Shown in pieces: positions 47,781 to 57,286 of a stretch of DNA of 64,000 nucleotides. The translations under genes were made by a program, and so were the position numbers. Source of the DNA: Tessaracoccus palaemonis (GTDB lineage: Bacteria > Actinomycetota > Actinomycetes > Propionibacteriales > Propionibacteriaceae); contig NZ_CP079216.1 in the NCBI RefSeq assembly GCF_019316905.1, forward strand, positions 1,550,001 through 1,614,000. The letters run 5' to 3'. The notes below the pieces were generated by a model. The model was not told the origin of the DNA. It did not search any database and saw only the letters and a program-made list of their open reading frames with translations. Within the stretch, counting starts at the first letter, position 1, and every line of letters starts with the position of its first letter.

Positions 47781-49260
47781 GGCTCTTCGTACCTGAGCGT
47801 GGGGTGAGCGTGGATCCGGCGGCGGGCGTGTCGGGGGGCGGGAGGGGGTCGAGGCCCTCAAGAATCGGGGTTACCACACCACCTGATCTTCAAGGACCTC
47901 GACGATGCCCGATCCTACGTCCTGCTGCCGTGCCGGCGGCGGCTACTGCCAGCGCTGTGACCTTCTGCTGGGGTTGCCCGGGCTCCACGTGACCGGTGTC
48001 CATCGCGACGACGCGGGGCTTCGGGTTGAGGTCGAGTCCCGGCTGCCGGGGGTGATGGGTTGCCCGACATGTGGGGTCGTGGCGCATGCGCATGGCCGGC
48101 AGCGGGTGGAGTTGATCGACGCTGCCTGTTTCACGGCGCCGGTGCGGTTGTGGTGGCGGAAACGACGATGGCTGTGTCCGGAGCCGTCGTGTCCGGTGAC
48201 CTCGTTCATGGAACAAGACCCCGACGTGGCGCGGCCCAGAGCGTTGCTCACCGCTCGGGCGACATCGTGGGCGGTCGGGCAGATGCGCCGCGAGAACGCT
48301 TCGGTTCAGGGTCTTGCCCGTCAGCTGGGTTGTGCTTGGAAGACGCTGTGGCGAGCCGTCAAACCGATCCTTGAAGCAGCCGCCGACGATGAGTCGCGCT
48401 TCGCCGGTGTCACCACGCTGGGTGTTGACGAACACATTTGGCATCACGTCTCGACCAGGCCTGTCGAGCAGGGTGGACGCGGCCCGAAGGAGTTCACCGG
48501 CATGGTTGATCTCACCCGCGACCAGCACGGACACGTCCGGGCGCGGCTCCTTGATCTGGTCCCGGGTCGTTCCGGCGAGGCCTACACGTCGTGGCTGAAG
48601 GCCCGCGGCGACACGTTCCGCGAAGGCGTCGACATCGCCACCCTGGACCCATTCCACGGCTACAAGAACGCCATCGACGACCAGTTGGAGGACGCCATCG
48701 CGGTGATCGACGCCTTCCACGTGGTCAAGCTCGGCACGACCGCGGTCGACGAGGTCCGCCGCCGGGTCCAGCAAGACATCCACGGCCACCGCGGCCGCAG
48801 ACACGATCCGCTGTATCGGATCCGCAACCTACTGCGCGCCGGCCGGGAACACCTCACCGACCGGCAGAAGACACGCCTCGAGACCGCGTTCACCGCCGAC
48901 GACCGACACGTCGAAGTCGAGGTCGCCTGGCACTGCGCCCAACAGCTCCGCTCGGTCTACCACCAGCCCAGCCACGCCGACGGCCGCAGGGTCGCAGAGC
49001 AGATCCTGGCCACGTTCCCGTCGTGTCCGATCCCGGAGATCGCCCGCCTCGGCCGGACCCTGAACCAGTGGCGAGACGCGTTCCTGGGCTACTTCACCAC
49101 CGGCGGCGCCAACAACGGCGGAACCGAAGCCATCAACGGGTTGATCGAACTCGCCCGCCGCGTCGCCCGAGGATTCCGCGACCCCGATAACTACCGCCTC
49201 AGAATGCTCCTCATCGGCGGCGGTCTACGACTATGACCCCACGCTCAGGTCCGAAGAGCC
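47781..49260 (+). mobile_element. ISL3-family insertion sequence
   Basis: A complete 1480-bp element. The terminal inverted repeats are 24 bp (47781-47804 and 49237-49260), begin GGCTCTTCG and differ at one position. They enclose one transposase gene and are flanked by the 8-bp duplication ACCAAGGC. The intact ends, single mismatch and perfect duplication suggest a recent insertion into the helicase gene. Confidence 0.95.
47905..49236 (+). CDS. ISL3 family transposase
   Basis: A 443-residue DDE transposase. The N-terminal zinc-finger region has paired cysteines (CCRAGGGYCQRC, CPTCGVV and CPEPSCP), followed by a helix-turn-helix (VQGLARQLGCAWKTLWRAV). The catalytic domain shows TTLGVDEHIW (first Asp), IATLDPFHGYKNAI (second Asp), VIDAFHVVKLG, and near the end GGTEAINGLIELARRVARGFRD (Glu). 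All parts are intact, so the element may be mobile. The stop codon is just inside the right inverted repeat. Confidence 0.95.
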   Translation: MPDPTSCCRAGGGYCQRCDLLLGLPGLHVTGVHRDDAGLRVEVESRLPGVMGCPTCGVVAHAHGRQRVELIDAACFTAPVRLWWRKRRWLCPEPSCPVTSFMEQDPDVARPRALLTARATSWAVGQMRRENASVQGLARQLGCAWKTLWRAVKPILEAAADDESRFAGVTTLGVDEHIWHHVSTRPVEQGGRGPKEFTGMVDLTRDQHGHVRARLLDLVPGRSGEAYTSWLKARGDTFREGVDIATLDPFHGYKNAIDDQLEDAIAVIDAFHVVKLGTTAVDEVRRRVQQDIHGHRGRRHDPLYRIRNLLRAGREHLTDRQKTRLETAFTADDRHVEVEVAWHCAQQLRSVYHQPSHADGRRVAEQILATFPSCPIPEIARLGRTLNQWRDAFLGYFTTGGANNGGTEAINGLIELARRVARGFRDPDNYRLRMLLIGGGLRL

Positions 49261-49268
49261 ACCAAGGC
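49261..49268 (+). repeat. right target site duplication of the ISL3 element
   Basis: ACCAAGGC, identical to 47773-47780. Confidence 0.92.
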
Positions 49269-51486
49269 CGACGCGATCGCGGTGGCGCATTACAAGGCCG
49301 TGTTCAATTCCAACTCCCAACTCGACGATGCGAACGTACTGATCTTTGACGACGCACATGCCGCGGCAGGCGCCATCGCGGACACGTGGACCGTGCGTTT
49401 CGATAATGACGCCGCTGCCTACAGGCAGATTGTCACTCTCTTGGCCCAGGGCCTACCAGGAACTGCAGCGGACCGGCTTCTTGCGACCACTCCGGATCCG
49501 GCGACGCGGTCCGAGGGCTACCTGGTCGATCCGTCGGTCGTGACCGCCAACCTTGCAGCCCTTACGACGATCATCGAAACGGAGGCGCAGAAGTCGAGCG
49601 CAAAGTTCCAGTGGCGGATGGTGCGTGACTCGATCGACGCCTGCAACGTGTTTGTCAGCGCTGACGAGATTATCATCCGGCCGTTGCTCCCGCCGACCAT
49701 CACTCATCCTCCGTACGTCACCCCAAAGCAGCGCCTGTACCTCTCGGCCACGATCGGGGCGGGTGGCGAACTCGAGCGTGCCTTCGGTCGCTGCCGTATC
49801 ACCAGAATGGCGGCGCCAGCAGGGTGGGATGCGCGAGGCACAGGGCGCCGTTTCTTCGTTTTCCCGCAGTTGATCACGGACTTTGCGCGTGCCGCCAGCG
49901 ACGCCACCGCGGGCCAAGCTCTGGATGCGTTCGTGTCTGGACTGATGAAGACCGCGGGGCGTTCGCTGCTGCTAGCGCCCTCGAATTTCGCCGTGGAACA
50001 GTACAAGCAGCGCCTCGTGCCAGCCGGGTTCAAGGCCCTAGGCGCCGGCGATGTCGAGTCCACACTTGCCCCGTTCACGGGCGAACCCAGCGCAGTGCTC
50101 GCCCTCGCGAACAGGTACGACGGCATCGATCTGCCCGACGAACACTGTCGCCTCATCGTGTTCGCGGGTCTGCCTGTGGGCGCCGACCCGCAGGAGAAGT
50201 TCTACACGACGTTGCTCGGAGCCAAGCGAGTTCTACAGGAACGCACTCGGACCCGGTTTGCTCAGGGCGCTGGCCGTGCAACACGCAATGCCAACGACCG
50301 ATCGGTTGTAGTTGTGCTTGGTCAGCCGCTCATCGCGTTCGCCGGAGACCGTGACGTCCAGGCTGGCACCCATCCAGAGATCCGAGCCGAGCTCGAAGTG
50401 GGGATCCGGAATAGCGCGCGACGGTCCGCCGCCGATGTCGCGTCTGCGGTCCGGCAGTTCCTCGCCCAGGACCCAGAGTGGAACACGAACGTCGAGCCGG
50501 AGATTCGCACGCTGCGTGATCGATACGCGGCTGCAGACGCTTCGGTCGACACCAAGGCGCTCCAGGGCTCAGCTGCTTATGAGATTCGTGCTGTGGAAGC
50601 CGCTTGGCGCGGGAACTTCTGCGATGCCGTTCGCCAGGGCGAGCGTGCCATCCAGGTCTTGTCTGGGGGGGCGGAGCTCCGTCCGTACCAAGCGTTGTGG
50701 AACTACCTCGCTGCACATTGGGCACGCCTGGCGGCGACCACGGACGCTTCCTTTGATGCCCAGTCATTGAAGTTCACGCAAGCTGCAAACGCAGCCGCTT
50801 CCAGGACCACCTGGATCCCCAACAAGCGGATTGTTGATGGGACAGCCACCTCGTCTCCGTCTGAAGAGTCCGCTCTCGACTCACTTGCTGTGGAGGGCGT
50901 TATCACATATGCGAGATCTTTCAGCAAGGCTCGTGCGCTCACTCGCGCGATTGAGGAGATGAAGGATGACCTGTCCCAGCGCGACGCGGCGCGATATGAG
51001 CGGGGCCTGGTGACTCTCGGGAAGCTCCTGGGCGCGCAGTCACACAAGCCCGAACAGGAAGCTCGCGCCGATGCCCTGTGGCGGTGGTCTGACGAGATGT
51101 GGGTTGCGTGGGAGGCCAAGTCGGAGGCCAAGGACGAGAACGATATCTCTGCCGAAGACATTCGACAGGCAAACACTCATCTGAGGGCCGCTTCCGCCGA
51201 TCTCGATGAAGAGGTGCCCTACGGCAGCCAGATCTTCCTAGTCAGCGGCAAGAGCACGGTCCATGACTCAGCCCGCGCCCTGGCCGCCGATGAGTTGTCC
51301 TTCACCCTTGTCGAGGACGTGCTGCAGGTTGCCGAAGGCGTAACGGCCGCCTGGATGTCTCTCCAGGGGCGGCTTTTGAGTGAAGCGGGAGTTGACGAGC
51401 TCCGGGATGCCGTCGCCGATGAGTTGAGGCGTGCGGATGTGCTTCCCAGCGCGGTGCTGCCGGTGTTTTCAGGGCGCCTTCTCTAG
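49269..51486 (+). pseudogene. DEAD/DEAH-type helicase, 3' part, split by an ISL3 element
   Basis: The remaining 740 codons of the disrupted helicase. Right after the junction come DAIAVAHYKAVF and VLIFDDAHAAAG (motif II, DDAH at reconstructed residues 154-157), LYLSATIG (motif III), AGRSLLLAPSNFAVEQYKQRL and the motif VI-like FAQGAGRATRNANDR. The last 350 residues are helical without a known domain; they include TPR-like charged helices (NTHLRAASADLDEEVPYG). No internal stops or shifts are seen, which supports a recent disruption. An in-frame ATG-free stretch makes separate translation of this part unlikely. Confidence 0.85.
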
Positions 51487-51740
51487 CATCCGGGCCGAGC
51501 TCGATACGGCCACCGGAGGAATGGAGTACCCCAGGTTTCGTGGACCTTTTCCGTGGCTGGATTCAGCACTGTCAGGGTTGGCGAGGCGTACTCGCTTCCG
51601 GAGTCGATCGAGTGCCACTCGGTGGTCGGAGTCAACCGATGGTGAGCAGCCCCCGTGGTTCTTGATCTGGGTACTCCGATCTGTCGCGGGCCGGTCGCCG
51701 AAGAGTACGCGGGGACTACGTCGCAGCCCTCCATAGGTCC

Positions 51741-52286
51741 TTGGCGGAACTGCCTGTGCGTGCCTGCCACGGACGCCAGAGCCGCCGCGACACCTACGAG
51801 CGGTTCCTCCCCGCAGGAGGCGACGTCGACACCGCCGTCGCCGAACAAGAACGCATCGAGTCACTCGCCGACGGCATCATCGAGGTCCCCGGCGCCGGCG
51901 CCCTCCTCAAAGCGCTCAACGGCGCACCCTGGGCGGTGGTCACCTCCGCGCCGCGTAACCTGGCACGGATGCGCATCCACGCCGCCGAACTGCCCCAACC
52001 GGACGTGCTCGTCTCAGCCGAGGACGTCGCGGACGAAAAACCCGACCCTGTCGGCTATCTGATCGCCGCGTCTCGGCTCGGAGCAGATCCTGCCCGGTGC
52101 GTGGTCTTCGAGGATGCCGAGACAGGCATCCTCGCCGGATGCGCCAGCGGCGCGAGCACCATCATCGTCGGCGGGTACCGACCAGCGGACGATGACCTCG
52201 TCACCGTCGACGACCTCTGCGCGGTCGCCGTCATAGGTCATGCCTCGACCGGCGTGGAACTCGCGATCACACCCGCAGCTAGCTAG
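51741..52286 (+). pseudogene. HAD-superfamily phosphatase, N-terminally truncated
   Basis: A 181-codon frame with the later motifs of a HAD hydrolase: ACHGRQSRRDTYERFLPAG (cap), WAVVTSAPRNLARM (motif II), DEKPDPVGYL (Lys, motif III) and VVFEDAETGILAG (motif IV). The nucleophile motif DxDG(T/V) is missing. The 250 bp between the helicase stop and this frame (51487-51740) contain no in-frame replacement, only short frames that I cannot name. Without the nucleophile it cannot be catalytic. Confidence 0.75.
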
Positions 52287-52413
52287 CACCGATGCAGCCT
52301 CGGCTAGAGGTGTTCCTGCTGGCCCCCGACTGGCCCCGAACCAGGATTATCCTGTCGCTGCCAAGCGGCCGAGCAAGGGGGCAAGGCCGTGCGGGTTCCA
52401 GGGGGTGGAACGG

Positions 52414-53220
52414 ATGGTGTCGCACGCGCGGGTCCTCATCACTTTCCTACTGGCGGCGGCGCTTGCCTTCGCCGGGTTGCTCGCCGTCCCACCCCAACCG
52501 GCGCAGGCCGCAGGGCTCGCGCTCGACGCCTCGACACCAGCCGTCGTTAAGAAGGCGGGCAGGACACTGACGACGGCGAGCTTCACGCCTCCGGCCGGTT
52601 CGGTCCTGGTGATCTCGGCCCAGTCGAACGGGAACAGCGACGCCAAATCCATCGCAGTCAGCGACAACCTCAGCTCGCACCTGACCTACACGTAGGCACA
52701 GGCCAAGGGGAACACGACCAACGACGTCTTGTCCAAGCTCTACTGAGCGCCGGTCACCACGTCGCGATCGATTACGGTGACCGCCACCATGGGGGGAGCA
52801 CCGGGGACTACGGGATGCTCACGGTGCTCGTCTTCACGGGGCGAACACCGCCGCACCGATCGGCGTGTCCGGCGGTGGCCGCGGGCCACGTGCGCGATCA
52901 CCGACGCCTATACGTCGACTGCGGCCGGCTCCTGGGGCTGGCTCACCACTGGTGCCTGGGCCCAAGAGGGAGTCCCGAGCATCTCCTCGACGGAGACGGT
53001 GCACGCCTCCTACAACGTGAGCGGTGAGGACACCTTCGCAGTCTTCTTGGAAAACGCCACGACGGCCGCCGCAGGGACCCCCGTCTCGATGTCCACGACC
53101 TCCGGCGCGAGGACGACCCACATCTAGTTCGAGGTCGTGCCGGCCGCGGCGCAGACGCCCTCCGCCCCGACGGTCACGTCCCTGACCGCGTCCTCGCAGG
53201 CGAAGGCACGCACAAGCAGA
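52414..53220 (+). pseudogene. decayed gene for a secreted protein
   Basis: It starts with a good signal peptide (MVSHARVLITFLLAAALAFA, then PQPAQAAG as the cleavage region), followed by a beta-rich mature sequence (STPAVVKKAGRTLTTASFTP, VLVISAQSNGNSD). The frame is stopped by TAG at 52693-52695, then TGA at 52744-52746, and later by TAG at 53125-53127. At least two of these sit where Trp would make sense (SKLY-stop-APVTTS and THI-stop-FEVVP). There are also frame changes around 52795-52870, where MLTVLVFTG continues in another frame. The function is unknown; it is not expressible as a full protein. Confidence 0.65.
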
Positions 53221-53247
53221 CCTGCCACTCTGAAGCCGCAGCATGAG

Positions 53248-55113
53248 TCAGCGGGGCATGTGAATAGTGAATGGGATTCCGTGTTTGTCGAGTAGTTCGA
53301 CGATGGCCTTTGTAGCTCCGATCGTGTTGGACTGAGCGCTCGCGAAGAAGTGCCAGTGGGCCGACTTGATCGCACCAGTGGCGATGAGGCATGCGTCAGA
53401 CTCAATCTGGGCCCTGATTCCTGGGCTCATGGACAAGTAGCCGACCTTGGACTCGTGCGCCACGCCGTCGGCAAGGACGTCGATGCGTCTCACATGGCGA
53501 TTGCTCAGCAGGCTGCAGGATGAGGTCGAGAACACCGTCTGGGTCGTCGTTCCTGTGCTGGTTGCGCCGTAGTGGTCAGCCAGGAAGACCTCTGCATCCT
53601 GCCCAGACTTGAAGAATCGCGCGTTGACCCCAGTGACGTGATTCACACTGCTCATCGCGTCGCTGACTGGCGTGAGACCAATCCTGCCCGTTGACAGCCT
53701 CACCAAGGTTCTGTTTGAGGAGCCCAGCTTCCTAAGCGTTGCCCATGCCACGGGCGACGCTTCCCGGAGAGCCGCGGTCCTCGTGGCATCGGGCAGCCAC
53801 TTGAGTCCGAGAATCACGGCGCCAACTGCCGGCGCGAGTTCGGGGTGTCGGGCAACGAACTTTGCGACCTTTGTGGGAACTGCGGCGGCGTCTCCCGCGG
53901 CAGGGCCCAGTCCTACGAGCGAGAACCCTGTGCCGACCCAATCGTCGTGGATCGCGGAACCAACGGCATCACGGAGATCTGCGGCGCCACCGATCACCCA
54001 ACCCACGCCTGGGATGAAGCTTGAGGCGCCGGATGCGAGGTTGCCGGCCAACCAGGCGATCGAGTTACCCTGTGAAAACTCCCCGAGGAACGCTCCTGCA
54101 GCAAACTCCTTGGCGTAGGTTGCTGGCTCGATCCTGATGTCGGGCCCGAAAGGGTCGAGACCCTGGCTCTCCCTGTTCGCCACCTCGAAACCGTCGCTGA
54201 AGCCATCCCCGTCCGTGTCCGCGAGATCTGGAGCCGTGCCCAGGATGTTGACTTCGACCTCGTCGTCGAGCTGGTCGCCATCGGAATCTGCCTCAAAGGC
54301 GTCAAGCGATAGGTCGGACTCTGCGGCATCACTCAGGCCGTCAGCGTCCGTGTCGGCGATGAGCGGATCAGAGAACGCGAGGTACTGAATGCCGTGTGGA
54401 ATCACGTGAGTGGCTTCGCCTGCCTCCTGCCGGTCTGTCAGGCCGTCCTCATCCGAATCGGAGTCCGTGGGGTCAGTCAGGTAGAGTGTGCCTCGGGTAC
54501 TGGTCCACCCCCGAGTCTCTGTCGCATCGGCCAGACCATCGCCGTCGGAGTCGGCCCTCAGGGGATTGGACACACCCTGGTAGTGGATGACCCCGTCAAG
54601 ACTTGTGGCGGTGGGGCCGGCTTCGCCGCCATCGGTGAGACCGTCCAGGTCCGTGTCAGGGTTCGACGGATCCGTGCGGAACCAGGCGCCGTGCACCGTC
54701 AACCATCCACGTGCCTCGACGCCATCATCGAGCCCGTCGCTGTCAGTATCCGCGTCGACTGGATCTGAGAGGCCAGCAAAGACCACCGTCCCGGCGCCTG
54801 TCGAGACGACCGCACCGGCTTCCTCTCCGTCGCACAATCCATCGCCGTCGGTATCTGCGAGGCGTGGATCGGTGATGTGCTTGGCACCGTCAGCGGTCAG
54901 CCAGCCCGCCTTTTCGACTCGATCAGTCAAGCCGTCCGAATCGGAATCCCGGTCCGAGTTGTCCACAGACACGATGCCCGCAACAGCCAACAGTCCTACA
55001 GCCACGGTCGCGACGACGCCGAGGCGAAAGCAAGAGCGCTTTGAACGCTGGCTCCCGTTCGGAGTCTGCTGTTCGTCTTGTTTTTCGTTCCCTGTCCCCT
55101 CGGTCACACGCAT
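53248..55113 (-). CDS. exported protein with TSP3-like Asp repeats and probable nuclease toxin tail
   Basis: A 621-residue protein with a membrane-spanning signal segment (RLGVVATVAVGLLAVAGIV). About nine DxDxDGLxD calcium-binding-type repeats follow, arranged as a larger unit (GWLT..G....TDP...DTDxDG...EAG...SDP..ADxDxDG). A Gly/Ala-rich module (FIPGVGWVIGGAADLRDAVG) like the pre-toxin segments of polymorphic toxins comes next. The C-terminal 130 residues contain RIDVLADGVAHESKVGY, a D...ExK pattern suggesting a PD-(D/E)XK nuclease toxin. The longer start at 55209 adds 32 unlikely residues; the ATG at 55113 has a GGGAAG site. No immunity gene is visible on either side. Confidence 0.72.
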   Translation of the reverse strand: MRVTEGTGNEKQDEQQTPNGSQRSKRSCFRLGVVATVAVGLLAVAGIVSVDNSDRDSDSDGLTDRVEKAGWLTADGAKHITDPRLADTDGDGLCDGEEAGAVVSTGAGTVVFAGLSDPVDADTDSDGLDDGVEARGWLTVHGAWFRTDPSNPDTDLDGLTDGGEAGPTATSLDGVIHYQGVSNPLRADSDGDGLADATETRGWTSTRGTLYLTDPTDSDSDEDGLTDRQEAGEATHVIPHGIQYLAFSDPLIADTDADGLSDAAESDLSLDAFEADSDGDQLDDEVEVNILGTAPDLADTDGDGFSDGFEVANRESQGLDPFGPDIRIEPATYAKEFAAGAFLGEFSQGNSIAWLAGNLASGASSFIPGVGWVIGGAADLRDAVGSAIHDDWVGTGFSLVGLGPAAGDAAAVPTKVAKFVARHPELAPAVGAVILGLKWLPDATRTAALREASPVAWATLRKLGSSNRTLVRLSTGRIGLTPVSDAMSSVNHVTGVNARFFKSGQDAEVFLADHYGATSTGTTTQTVFSTSSCSLLSNRHVRRIDVLADGVAHESKVGYLSMSPGIRAQIESDACLIATGAIKSAHWHFFASAQSNTIGATKAIVELLDKHGIPFTIHMPR

Positions 55114-55439
55114 AGCTTCCCAGAACTGTGCCCAGCAGTGTAGATAAGCCAGCAGTTCGAGACCGACATACTTCCCATGCGACGTGGACCGACTACTTAT
55201 GGACACCAAGGACGCGGAACTCGCAGATGGGCCGCGGTCAAGTCACCTCGAAGTGGTGTAGCGGTTTCGTTCGTCAGGCGGCGTTCAGGTTTCGTTGACT
55301 GGACAGGTCCTTTCGCGACTCGGTTCTCACGCGGCGTCCCCAACTCGCGTCTTCCCGAGTGACGGATGTGCATCGCATCAACTTGACCGGCCGTTCACAA
55401 TGAGCTTCCAGGTCCTGCTTTCAGGGGCTGCCCCATGGC
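55114..55439. other. gap without recognisable genes
   Basis: This stretch between the toxin gene and the siderophore operon holds no convincing ORF, tRNA, repeat of the tRNA-Pro end or terminator. It is the most likely place for the right edge of the accessory island, but I see no attachment sequence. Confidence 0.4.
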
Positions 55440-56243
55440 CTACAGCCTCACCCGCGGAATCACCATCGGGGCGCCGGTCTCCGGGTCCGGGACGACCCGG
55501 CACGGCAGGTTGTACACCTCGTCGATCAGCGCCTCGGTGATGATCTCCGACGGCGGCCCCGCGGTCACGATGTCGCCGTCCTTCATGACGATGAGATGGG
55601 AGGCGAAGCGCGCCGCCTGGTTCAGATCGTGCAGCACGATGACGACGGTGCGGTCGAGGTCCCGACGCAGCACCTCGAAGAGCTCGAGCAGCCCGTACTG
55701 ATGGGTGATGTCGAGGTACGTCGTCGGCTCGTCGAGGAGGAGCACGGGTGTCTGCTGCGCCAGGATCATCGCCACCCAGACCCGCTGCCGTTGTCCGCCG
55801 GAGAGCTCATCGACGAGGCGCCCGGAGAGGCCCGACACGCCGGTCGCCTCCATCGCCTCGGCGACGATGGCCTCGTCGACCCTGGACCAGCGGTCGAACA
55901 CGCCCTGGTGCGGGTGCCTCCCGCGGGCGACCAGGTCGGCGACCCGGATCCCCTCCGGAGCGAGCGAGGTCTGCGGCAGCAGTCCCAGCCGGGTCGCGAG
56001 CGTACGCGTGGGGATCGTGGCGATCTCGTCGCCGTCGAGGAGGATGCTGCCCGACCGGTAGGGGAGGATGCGCGCGATCGACCGCAGCATCGTCGACTTG
56101 CCGCACGCGTTGGGTCCGATGATCGCGGTGTAGCTCCCGGTGGGCACCTCGAGGCTCAGGTCCTCGCAGACGATCCGTCGGTCATACCCAACGCGGACCC
56201 CGTCCAGCTGGATGGCGGGCGGCAGGGTTGCTGTGTGTGTCAT
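55440..56243 (-). CDS. iron-siderophore ABC transporter ATP-binding protein (FecE-like)
   Basis: A 267-residue ATPase that powers ferric-siderophore import. Walker A is GPNACGKST (in TAIIGPNACGKSTMLRSIARIL), the signature is LSGGQRQRVWVAM, Walker B is VLLLDEPTTYLD, and the switch His is in VIVLHDLNQAA. The GPNACGKST variant is typical of siderophore ATPases. The ATG at 56243 overlaps the stop of the upstream permease (ATGA); the open frame upstream is meaningless. It is the last gene of the uptake operon. Confidence 0.94.
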   Translation of the reverse strand: MTHTATLPPAIQLDGVRVGYDRRIVCEDLSLEVPTGSYTAIIGPNACGKSTMLRSIARILPYRSGSILLDGDEIATIPTRTLATRLGLLPQTSLAPEGIRVADLVARGRHPHQGVFDRWSRVDEAIVAEAMEATGVSGLSGRLVDELSGGQRQRVWVAMILAQQTPVLLLDEPTTYLDITHQYGLLELFEVLRRDLDRTVVIVLHDLNQAARFASHLIVMKDGDIVTAGPPSEIITEALIDEVYNLPCRVVPDPETGAPMVIPRVRL

Positions 56244-57286
56244 GTTCTCTTTCGGTATTCGGCAGCCAGAAGCCAGACCAGATAAGCGCCCCCGACGCTC
56301 ACCGTCACGATCCCCACCGGGAAGCCGAGCTGCGCAGCCAGGACGTCCGAGGCGAGCAGGAGGAACGCGCCCACCAGGGCGGAGGGGACGAGCTCGAGAC
56401 CGCTGCCGCGGGTGAGCCGCCGGGCGACCTGCGGCGCCGCGAGGGCGATGAAGGAGATCGGTCCGGCGGCCGCCGTGACGAGGGCGGTCAGGGCGACGCC
56501 CATGATCACGGCCGTCGCCTGCACCCGGCGGGCGCGGACGCCGAGACCATGCGCCGCATCGTCGCCGAGCTCGAGCTGCCGCAGGCCGGGCGCGATGAAG
56601 GCGACGACCGGCAGCATCACCACCAGCAGGGCGACCATCGGCCAGAGCTGGGCATGGCTCAGGCCGTAGAGCGATCCTGCGGCCCACACGGCGGTGAGCA
56701 TGGCCGCGTCGACGTCCGAGGAGATCATGAGGGCGGAGTTGAGGGATCCGAGCAGCGCGCCCACACCGATGCCCATGATGATCAGGCGGAAGGACCGGAC
56801 GGTGCCGCGGCTGACTGACAGCAGGTACACGATGGCGGCCGTGACACAGCCGCCGACGACGGCCGCAGCGGCCCGATCCAGGTACCCGGTGGAACCGACC
56901 ACCAGGGTCATGAGCACCACGCCGGTGTACGACCCCGTGGAGAAGCCGATGATGTCGGGGGATCCCAGCGGGTTGCGGGTGAGCGACTGGAAGATCGCCC
57001 CGGAGACGGCCAGCGCGACGCCGCAGGCGATCGCGAAGAGCGCGCGGGGGAGGCGCCAGGTGACCACCAGCAGCCGCGTCCGTGTGTCGTCGTCCGTGCC
57101 GAGCAGCGCCCCGACGACCTGCGCGGGCGACAGCGGATAGGTCCCGATCCCCAGTGAGGCGATTCCGAGACCGAGGATCAGGACGACGAGGATTCCGCAG
57201 ACGACGATGCTGCGGACGCCGATGAGCCCCGAGACCGGGCCTCGGCGCAGGACGACGGCCCGGTAGCCGAGGTCGATGGCGCTCAC
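56240..57286 (-). CDS. FecCD-family siderophore permease (second)
   Basis: A 348-residue inner-membrane permease with about nine or ten hydrophobic helices. Family motifs are WRLPRALFAIACGVALAVSG, LTRNPLGSPDIIGFSTGSYTG, and the coupling-helix region RVQATAVIMGVALTALVTAAAGPISFIALAAPQVARRL, which contacts the ATPase. It starts at the GTG at 57286, overlapping the upstream permease stop (GTGA). It forms a heterodimer with the next gene's product. Confidence 0.93.
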   Translation of the reverse strand: MSAIDLGYRAVVLRRGPVSGLIGVRSIVVCGILVVLILGLGIASLGIGTYPLSPAQVVGALLGTDDDTRTRLLVVTWRLPRALFAIACGVALAVSGAIFQSLTRNPLGSPDIIGFSTGSYTGVVLMTLVVGSTGYLDRAAAAVVGGCVTAAIVYLLSVSRGTVRSFRLIIMGIGVGALLGSLNSALMISSDVDAAMLTAVWAAGSLYGLSHAQLWPMVALLVVMLPVVAFIAPGLRQLELGDDAAHGLGVRARRVQATAVIMGVALTALVTAAAGPISFIALAAPQVARRLTRGSGLELVPSALVGAFLLLASDVLAAQLGFPVGIVTVSVGGAYLVWLLAAEYRKRT

